Shown: in pieces, positions 1-3,983 of the stretch
Layout: the number at the start of each line of letters is the position of its first letter
Numbering within the stretch: the stretch's first letter is position 1
From: Clostridia bacterium
Lineage (GTDB): Bacteria; Bacillota; Clostridia; CAKSNL01; HGM11501
Assembly: GCA_017390225.1 (NCBI GenBank)
Contig: JAFPCL010000129.1
Span: 1-6,101 of the forward strand
DNA length: 6,101 nucleotides
Direction: 5' to 3'
The notes under the pieces: model-generated
Told to the model about the DNA's origin: nothing
Database searches by the model: none
The model's input: only the letters and a program-made list of their open reading frames with translations
Made by a program: the position numbers and the translations under genes

Positions 1-146
1 GCAATTTGCACGCCAACAGGCAAATGAACAAGGTAAGTAACATAAGCGACCAAAGAACCGAGGGCGAACCAGATGCTGATGAGACCGGGAACCATGAACT
101 CAACAACCAAACTGATACCGAATACAATTAACCAAATCAATTTCAT
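1..146 (-). CDS. NfeD-like membrane protein, 5' part only
   Basis: This is the N-terminal 48 codons of a gene that leaves the window at its left edge. The peptide begins MKLIWLIVFG and continues with a hydrophobic segment containing FMVPGLISIWFALGSLVAYV. That PGL..IWFALG pattern is typical of the first membrane helices of short NfeD-family proteins, which are about 140-150 residues long and end in a small OB-fold domain. Family members usually work with SPFH/flotillin-type proteins in membrane organisation. The partner gene and OB domain would lie outside the window, so the call rests on the helix alone. The start is not certain. GGAG is only 2 bases from the ATG at 146, whereas a TTG two codons later (140-138) has about 8 bases of spacing and gives a peptide starting at IWLIVFG. 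A strong promoter lies directly upstream. The gene diverges from the epimerase operon. Confidence 0.7.
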   Translation of the reverse strand, partial: MKLIWLIVFGISLVVEFMVPGLISIWFALGSLVAYVTYLVHLPVGVQI

Positions 147-170
147 GTCTCCTTTCTTAATGTTGAGTTA

Positions 171-199
171 AGTATAGCATATGTAGGTTTATTTTTCAA
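171..199 (-). promoter_or_regulatory. Sigma-A-type promoter of the NfeD-like gene
   Basis: Read on the minus strand, a TTGAAA -35 (199-194) and a TATACT -10 (176-171) are separated by exactly 17 bases. A TG one base upstream of the -10 makes it an extended -10. It lies about 25 bases upstream of the NfeD-like start codon, which is the right place for a short 5' leader. Confidence 0.75.
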
Positions 200-288
200 T
201 ATCACAAAGTGAAAAAAACGGTATTATTTTTTTCAAAAAGTAAAAAACAGCAAGAATTTTGACAAAAAAGAGAAGTGAAAATGCACAA

Positions 289-515
289 TATACATTTTAT
301 GTATACAAGTGAGTTATCCACGGTTTTTTGGAAAAAACAGAGGTAATACACGGCTAAAACCGTTGATAAATCAAGTTGTTCACGGTTTTATCCACGTTAT
401 CCACGGGTATAACCCACAAAAAAACGAGGGGGTGTGGATAACTTTTGAAAGCAAGACGGCGCAAGGGTTGCCCCGTTTTTGGTGAAAAAAGAGGTAAAAA
501 AACATAAAATGTATA
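289..515. repeat. 14-bp inverted repeat pair flanking the DnaA-box cluster
   Basis: TATACATTTTATGT at 289-302 is the exact reverse complement of ACATAAAATGTATA at 502-515. The similarity continues imperfectly outward: both arms have an ATGCA element on the outer side, with an indel between them. The two arms enclose all the DnaA-box-like sequences. A 14-bp match in such A/T-rich sequence is suggestive but could arise by chance. Confidence 0.55.
314..441. promoter_or_regulatory. Cluster of DnaA-box-like sequences
   Basis: TTATCCACG occurs three times on the plus strand, at 314-322, 388-396 and 397-405; the last two abut with no gap. An exact TTATCCACA box is on the minus strand at 433-441. 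Weaker matches are TTGTTCACG at 376-384 and TAATACACG at 344-352. The known bacterial DnaA box is TTATNCACA, so the three TTATCCACG copies differ only at the last base. The cluster lies in a divergent spacer next to very A/T-rich DNA. It could be part of a replication origin, a DnaA-titration or DnaA-regulatory cluster, or control for the flanking promoters. No dnaA or dnaN gene is visible to settle this. Confidence 0.6.
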
Positions 516-550
516 AATGCATATTTTAATCGTGAAAATGGTTTTTTCAT

Positions 551-574
551 GGCAAATCGTATTGACAATTTGCC
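551..574. promoter_or_regulatory. Candidate operator, palindrome over the -35
   Basis: GGCAAAT (551-557) and ATTTGCC (568-574) are perfect inverted arms. Two further symmetric bases inside them (GT at 559-560 against AC at 565-566) give 9 of 12 matched positions in a 24-bp element. It covers the whole -35 hexamer of the epimerase operon promoter, as expected for a repressor site. No regulator gene is present in the window, so the binding protein is unknown. Confidence 0.5.
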
Positions 575-590
575 TGGGATTGATTAAAAT
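562..590 (+). promoter_or_regulatory. Sigma-A-type promoter of the epimerase operon
   Basis: A perfect TTGACA -35 (562-567) is followed after exactly 17 bases by a TAAAAT -10 (585-590). The start codon is at 615, so the leader is short and contains just the AGGAGG ribosome binding site (601-606, 8 bases from the ATG). The -35 lies inside a 24-bp palindrome. Confidence 0.8.
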
Positions 591-614
591 GAAAGAAAAA
601 AGGAGGAGATCGGT

Positions 615-1460
615 ATGAAAATCGGAATCAGTTCCGCCGTTTGGGAACGCGGCAAATGGGGCGAGGATAAATTCACCCATCTACAAGAGCTTGGTTTTTC
701 TTGTATCGATTATGATATGGCGCAAACGGAGCATTTTGCCTACACTTTGCCGGAGAATGAAGCAAAAGCAAAACTTGCGGCGCTTTTAAAAGAAATCAAA
801 GCGGCAGGACTTTCTGTCAGCCAGATTCACGGGCCTTGGCGCTGGCCTCCGCAGGACGGCACGGAAGAAGAGCGAGCCGAACGAATGGAGATTATGAAAA
901 AATCCATCCGCATGACACCGATGCTCGATTGTAAGTATTGGGTGGTGCATGCCTTGATGCCCTTTGGCATTCAGGATAAGGGCACAGGCAAAGAAGCGCA
1001 GACGTGGCAAATCAATTTGGATTTCATGCGCGAGCTTCTGTCGGTCGCCAAAGAATGTGGAGTCACAATCTGCTTAGAGAATATGCCCATGCCCGAATTT
1101 TCCATCGGCACGCCCGGTGAGGTTTTGAAATTCGTGAAAGAAATCGATGATCCCAACTTTAAAATTTGTCTGGACACGGGGCATGTGGCGGTCTATCAAG
1201 GGGCAAATCTTACCGATGCCGTGCGTGAGGTGGGCGAGGAGCTTCGGGTGCTTCATATTCATGACAACAATGGTGCGGCCGATCTTCATTGGCTTCCTTA
1301 TTTCGGGGTGTCCGATTGGTTGGGCTTTTCCGAGGCACTGCATGAGATTGGTTTTGACGGCGTGCTGTCATTTGAAACCAATCCGCCCGCATCGATGCCG
1401 CCGGCGGTTTACAATAAAGGATGTGAGCTATTGGCTGAAATTGGAAAGAGTCTTATATAA
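615..1460 (+). CDS. Sugar phosphate isomerase/epimerase, TIM-barrel family
   Basis: This 281-residue protein has the size and pattern of the xylose isomerase-like TIM barrels (AP-endonuclease-2 superfamily). These soluble enzymes isomerise or epimerise sugars, polyols or their derivatives using a divalent metal. Family landmarks in order are: the MKIGISSAVW first strand; GLSVSQIHGPW with H72; ICLENMP with metal ligand E155; ICLDTGH with D187 and H190; LHIHDNNGAADLHWLP with H214 (or H216), D223 and H225; and LSFETN with E254. The E/D/H/E metal set is therefore complete, and the enzyme is probably active. The start is fixed by an AGGAGG 8 bases upstream and by a matching promoter. It is the first gene of a two-gene operon, 30 bases ahead of a second enzyme of the same fold. 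The substrate cannot be read from the sequence, and endonuclease function is unlikely because the full set of Nfo metal ligands is not evident. Confidence 0.88.
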   Translation: MKIGISSAVWERGKWGEDKFTHLQELGFSCIDYDMAQTEHFAYTLPENEAKAKLAALLKEIKAAGLSVSQIHGPWRWPPQDGTEEERAERMEIMKKSIRMTPMLDCKYWVVHALMPFGIQDKGTGKEAQTWQINLDFMRELLSVAKECGVTICLENMPMPEFSIGTPGEVLKFVKEIDDPNFKICLDTGHVAVYQGANLTDAVREVGEELRVLHIHDNNGAADLHWLPYFGVSDWLGFSEALHEIGFDGVLSFETNPPASMPPAVYNKGCELLAEIGKSLI

Positions 1461-1476
1461 TGTAGAAAAATCGAAT

Positions 1477-1482
1477 AGGAGG
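1477..1482 (+). promoter_or_regulatory. Ribosome binding site deciding the 1491 start
   Basis: AGGAGG ends 8 bases before the ATG at 1491 but only 2 bases before an in-frame TTG at 1485. The longer reading starting Met-Leu-Met-Lys is therefore unlikely, and the enzyme begins MKIGICAS. Confidence 0.85.
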
Positions 1483-1490
1483 CGTTGCTT

Positions 1491-2258
1491 ATGAAAATCG
1501 GTATTTGTGCGTCGCCGCAGGAAGCAAAGTGTGTTTGCGGCATGGCAGACTATATAGAAATGAATTTGTCGTATTTGGCAAGCCTTTCGGAAGAAGAAGT
1601 GAAAGAAATCAAAGCGGATATGGATGCTTGTGGAATCACCGTATCGGCAACCAATAATTTATTTCCGGGAGACATGAGACTTTGCGGCAAAGATGTAGAC
1701 ACGGATACAATTTTTGCCTATATCCGAAAAGCAATAGAAAGCGCCGCCTTGATGGGCGTAGCATTCTGCGTATTCGGGAGCGGCAGACAAAGAAATATTC
1801 CTGACACGGAAGACAGAATGGCTTGCGAAAAGCAGTTAACAGACATGATTCGTTTTATGGGCGATTGTGCAAAGCCCCATGGCATCACAATCGTTTTAGA
1901 GCCCTTAAATAGCGCGGAAACGAATGTAATCAACACTGCCCGAGAAGGGGCGGCATGGGTGAAAAAAATCGGGCATCCGAATGTGATGCTTTTGGTCGAT
2001 ATTTTTCATATGGTCAAAGAGAAGGAAAGCGAAAGTGTGATTTTAGAAAACATAGATATCATTCGGCATATGCACATTGCAGAGCCCGAAAAAAGACTCT
2101 ATCCGAGAAGCGGGGATGCTTATGATTATTATGCCTTGAAAAAATTACTGACGGAAGCCGGGTATGACGGCGGTATTAGTATTGAAGGGATTCCCATCGG
2201 CGAATTTTCGGAAAGTGCGCCCGAAAGCCTTGGGTTTTTAAAAAGTGTATTCGCATAA
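1491..2258 (+). CDS. Sugar epimerase/isomerase, D-psicose (tagatose) 3-epimerase-like TIM barrel
   Basis: This 255-residue enzyme shares the TIM-barrel fold of its upstream neighbour but belongs to a different subfamily. Diagnostic segments are VFGSGRQRNIP (94-104), VLEPLNSAETNVINTA (135-150), LLVDIFHM (167-174), HMHIAE (193-198) and SIEG (230-233). The LEPLN...ETNVINT and DxFHM patterns are typical of the ketose 3-epimerase and hydroxypyruvate isomerase-like group. By comparison with D-psicose 3-epimerase, the metal ligands would be E137, D170, H195 and E232, with H173 touching substrate. All are present. At 255 residues it is somewhat shorter than the ~290 of characterised ketose 3-epimerases. 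It follows the first enzyme by 30 bases with no terminator or promoter between, so the two are co-transcribed and likely catalyse linked steps in use of an uncommon sugar or polyol. The exact substrate is not determinable. Confidence 0.87.
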   Translation: MKIGICASPQEAKCVCGMADYIEMNLSYLASLSEEEVKEIKADMDACGITVSATNNLFPGDMRLCGKDVDTDTIFAYIRKAIESAALMGVAFCVFGSGRQRNIPDTEDRMACEKQLTDMIRFMGDCAKPHGITIVLEPLNSAETNVINTAREGAAWVKKIGHPNVMLLVDIFHMVKEKESESVILENIDIIRHMHIAEPEKRLYPRSGDAYDYYALKKLLTEAGYDGGISIEGIPIGEFSESAPESLGFLKSVFA

Positions 2259-2266
2259 GTGAAAAC

Positions 2267-2299
2267 AAAAGTGCAGTCGGATTTCGATTGTACTTTTTT
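2267..2299 (+). terminator. Intrinsic terminator of the epimerase operon
   Basis: The left arm AAAAGTGCAGTCG (2267-2279) pairs with CGATTGTACTTTT (2285-2297) as a 13-bp stem with two G-U pairs and a 5-base loop (2280-2284). It ends in a run of six T (2294-2299). It begins 8 bases after the stop codon of the second epimerase. Confidence 0.8.
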
Positions 2300-2325
2300 G
2301 GTGGCGTTTTTTAAGAAAATAGGGC

Positions 2326-2353
2326 TTGCAATTTTTTTGATTTATGTTATAAT
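2326..2353 (+). promoter_or_regulatory. Promoter of the symporter gene
   Basis: TTGCAA (2326-2331) and a perfect TATAAT (2348-2353) are spaced 16 bases apart, with TG at 2345-2346 forming an extended -10. It lies just after the operon terminator and 34 bases before the chosen start codon. The symporter is therefore its own transcription unit. Confidence 0.75.
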
Positions 2354-2375
2354 AGGAAAAGTTATGTCAAGAAAC

Positions 2376-2380
2376 GGAGG
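2376..2380 (+). promoter_or_regulatory. Ribosome binding site deciding the 2388 start
   Basis: GGAGG ends 7 bases before the ATG at 2388. The reading frame is open back to a GTG at 2259, but that stretch contains the upstream terminator and this gene's promoter, so it is not translated. Another in-frame ATG at 2364 (VMSRNGG) lacks a ribosome binding site. Confidence 0.88.
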
Positions 2381-2387
2381 ATTTTCT

Positions 2388-3803
2388 ATGGATAATCAAA
2401 CAAAGAAAAAAGCATCCTTTACCGGCACCATCGGTTTCGTGCTGGCGGCGGCAGGTTCTGCCGTAGGCTTGGGAAACATTTGGCGGTTTCCTTATCTTGC
2501 CGCGCAAAACGGCGGCGGATTGTTTATTTTAATCTACATTCTGCTGGCACTCACTTGCGGCTTTGTGCTTTTGATTACGGATATTGCCATCGGCAGAAAG
2601 ACGGGAAAATCTGCGCTTGAGGCATTTGGTGCAGCATCGTCTAAGTTTAAGTTTTTAGGTGCATTGTCTACGATTGTTCCCACGTTGATTTTGGCATATT
2701 ATGCTGTTATCGGCGGATGGATTTTAAAATATATGGTCGACTATTTCACGGGACAAGGGGCGCAGACGGCAACGGACGGCTATTTCGGTGCGTTTTTGGC
2801 TTCACCGGTTTCTCCGATTGTATACACACTGATTTTCCTTGCGGCAACAGCGCTGATTGTTTATAAGGGCGTAGAAAAAGGCATTGAAAAGTTCTCTAAA
2901 ATTATCATGCCGGGTTTGATTCTGTTGATTATCGGCATTGCCGTGTTTTCCGTCACCAGAAGCTACACCGATCCCGTGACCGGTGTGACGCGCACGGGCT
3001 TTGAAGGTATGTATCAATATTTTGTGCCGAATTTCGACGGCATGACCGTATCGCATTTCTTCAAAATCGTTATGGATGCCATGTGCCAGCTTTTCTATTC
3101 TTTGAGTGTTGCCATGGGCATTATGATTACCTACGGCTCTTATGTGAAAAAAGAAACAAGCCTCACCAAGAGCGTCATTCAAATCGAAGCCTTCGACTCC
3201 GGTGTGGCAATTTTGGCAGGTCTTATGATTATTCCTGCGGCATTTGTATTCACCGGTAGCGTTGATGCCGGCGCCGGTCCCGGATTGATTTTCGTGGCAT
3301 TGCCTAAGATTTTTGAAGCTATGGGTGTTGTAGGGCATATTGCAGGTGCTGTATTCTTTGTTATGGTCGTGTTTGCGGCATTGACCTCCTGTATCTCCCT
3401 GATGGAAACAGTGGTTGCCGGTTGCATGACACTGTTTAAAAAGAGCAGAAAGCAAGTTTCCTGGATTGCATTTGTGGCATTTGCCGCCATGGGTGTTGTG
3501 GTTTGCTTCGGATATAATCTGATTACCTTCCGCATGCCGCTTCCACCGTCCTTTGCCGTGGATGCGACAACCGGCACGATTTTGGATATTTTGGATTTCT
3601 TCTGCAACTATATTATGCTTCCCATTATTTCCTTGGGCACCTGCATCATGATCGGTTGGGTGAAAAAGCCCCAGTGGATTATTTCGGAAATCGAAGAAGG
3701 CGGCAAGCACTTCAAGGCAAAAGCCATGTACAGCATCATCATTCGCTATGTAGCCCCCGTGATCGTCATTATCATGCTCTTCAAGGCAACGGGCAAATTC
3801 TAA
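2388..3803 (+). CDS. Sodium-dependent transporter, neurotransmitter:sodium symporter (NSS/SNF) family
   Basis: The product is a 471-residue inner-membrane secondary transporter of the LeuT-fold NSS family, which couples uptake of amino acids or related solutes to sodium. The signature GSAVGLGNIWRFPYL (residues 23-37), followed by AQNGGGLF (39-46), is the unwound first helix that binds sodium and substrate. G27 stands where LeuT has G24 and biogenic amine transporters have Asp, which points to an amino acid rather than a monoamine. The second unwound helix is visible as FYSLSVAMGIMITYGSY (236-252). Hydrophobic segments fit about 11 helices, near 15-38, 44-68, 91-118, 142-158, 171-190, 225-250, 266-290, 313-350, 358-380, 398-425 and 445-467. 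This is the usual bacterial arrangement without the twelfth helix. Its own promoter and terminators at both sides make it monocistronic. The substrate is not determinable. Confidence 0.93.
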   Translation: MDNQTKKKASFTGTIGFVLAAAGSAVGLGNIWRFPYLAAQNGGGLFILIYILLALTCGFVLLITDIAIGRKTGKSALEAFGAASSKFKFLGALSTIVPTLILAYYAVIGGWILKYMVDYFTGQGAQTATDGYFGAFLASPVSPIVYTLIFLAATALIVYKGVEKGIEKFSKIIMPGLILLIIGIAVFSVTRSYTDPVTGVTRTGFEGMYQYFVPNFDGMTVSHFFKIVMDAMCQLFYSLSVAMGIMITYGSYVKKETSLTKSVIQIEAFDSGVAILAGLMIIPAAFVFTGSVDAGAGPGLIFVALPKIFEAMGVVGHIAGAVFFVMVVFAALTSCISLMETVVAGCMTLFKKSRKQVSWIAFVAFAAMGVVVCFGYNLITFRMPLPPSFAVDATTGTILDILDFFCNYIMLPIISLGTCIMIGWVKKPQWIISEIEEGGKHFKAKAMYSIIIRYVAPVIVIIMLFKATGKF

Positions 3804-3807
3804 AAAC

Positions 3808-3842
3808 AAAATGCATATCGAGCTTTTCGGTATGCATTTTTT
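3808..3842 (+). terminator. Intrinsic terminator of the symporter gene
   Basis: AAAATGCATATCGA (3808-3821) pairs with TCGGTATGCATTTT (3827-3840) as a 14-bp stem with one G-U pair and a 5-base loop, and it ends in TTTTTT (3837-3842). It lies 4 bases after the stop codon. Confidence 0.85.
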
Positions 3843-3843
3843 C

Positions 3844-3871
3844 TTGACTTTTTTTTATGTAATTATATAAT
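3844..3871 (+). promoter_or_regulatory. Promoter of the repeat-protein gene
   Basis: TTGACT (3844-3849) and a perfect TATAAT (3866-3871) are 16 bases apart and start immediately after the symporter terminator. A purine-rich AAAGGAAG (3895-3902) precedes the ATG at 3909 at a normal distance. Confidence 0.78.
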
Positions 3872-3908
3872 AAAAATAGAATTTCTTTTTCAGGAAAGGA
3901 AGATTTTT

Positions 3909-3983
3909 ATGCGCAAAAAAATATTTGTTTTGTGTCTGACGGCACTGCTTTTTGTTACATGTTTCGCCATCTGTTCTTTTGCC
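3909..3983 (+). other. Signal peptide coding region
   Basis: Residues 1-25 have the three parts of a Sec signal: positive MRKK, a hydrophobic stretch with Leu, Val, Phe and Ala, and an SFA motif before Asp26. Cys18 and Cys22 are not in a convincing lipobox, so signal peptidase I cleavage and release, or later surface anchoring, is more likely than lipidation. Confidence 0.75.

Larger units (their letters stand above)
177..614. other. Divergent intergenic spacer, no gene
   Basis: These 430-odd bases separate two outward-facing genes. I see no credible protein-coding gene: the open frames here are short, run antisense into the epimerase start, are low in complexity and have no ribosome binding site. 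The first ~130 bases are very A/T-rich with long A and T runs. The middle (314-441) carries the DnaA-box-like cluster, and the right end carries the epimerase promoter. Two loosely matching direct copies of a CGTTTTTGG-A-run-GAGGTAA segment occur at about 322-346 and 474-497. An 8-bp inverted pair, AAAACCGT/ACGGTTTT, sits at 356-363 and 382-389. No tRNA or riboswitch was recognised. Confidence 0.7.

Noticed and set aside
259..294. TTGACA at 259-264 as a rightward promoter with a TATACA at 289-294
   Set aside because: The spacing is 24 bases, well outside the functional range, and no -10-like hexamer exists at 16-18 bases.
323..338. GTTTTTTGGAAAAAAC palindrome as a terminator
   Set aside because: The loop would be only two bases, the stem is nearly all A-T, and no transcribed gene ends there. 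It is more likely part of the A/T-rich spacer structure.
314..441. CRISPR-like array, because of the repeated TTATCCAC units
   Set aside because: The units are only 8-9 bases, irregularly spaced (two abut directly), and occur on both strands, which fits DnaA boxes and not CRISPR repeats.
354..680. 108-codon open frame on the minus strand across the spacer and the start of the first epimerase
   Set aside because: It is antisense to the promoter, operator and start of a well-supported gene. It lacks a ribosome binding site and has an unstructured composition produced by the A/T-rich and DnaA-box sequence.
2259..2387. Longer symporter start at GTG 2259 giving 43 extra N-terminal residues
   Set aside because: The stretch contains the upstream terminator hairpin and the symporter's own promoter, and the good ribosome binding site is at 2376-2380. 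The family N-terminus also fits a start at 2388.
2802..3809. 335-codon open frame antisense to the symporter
   Set aside because: It mirrors the codon pattern of the symporter. The predicted peptide is rich in His, Asn and Cys without any fold pattern, and no promoter or ribosome binding site is seen.
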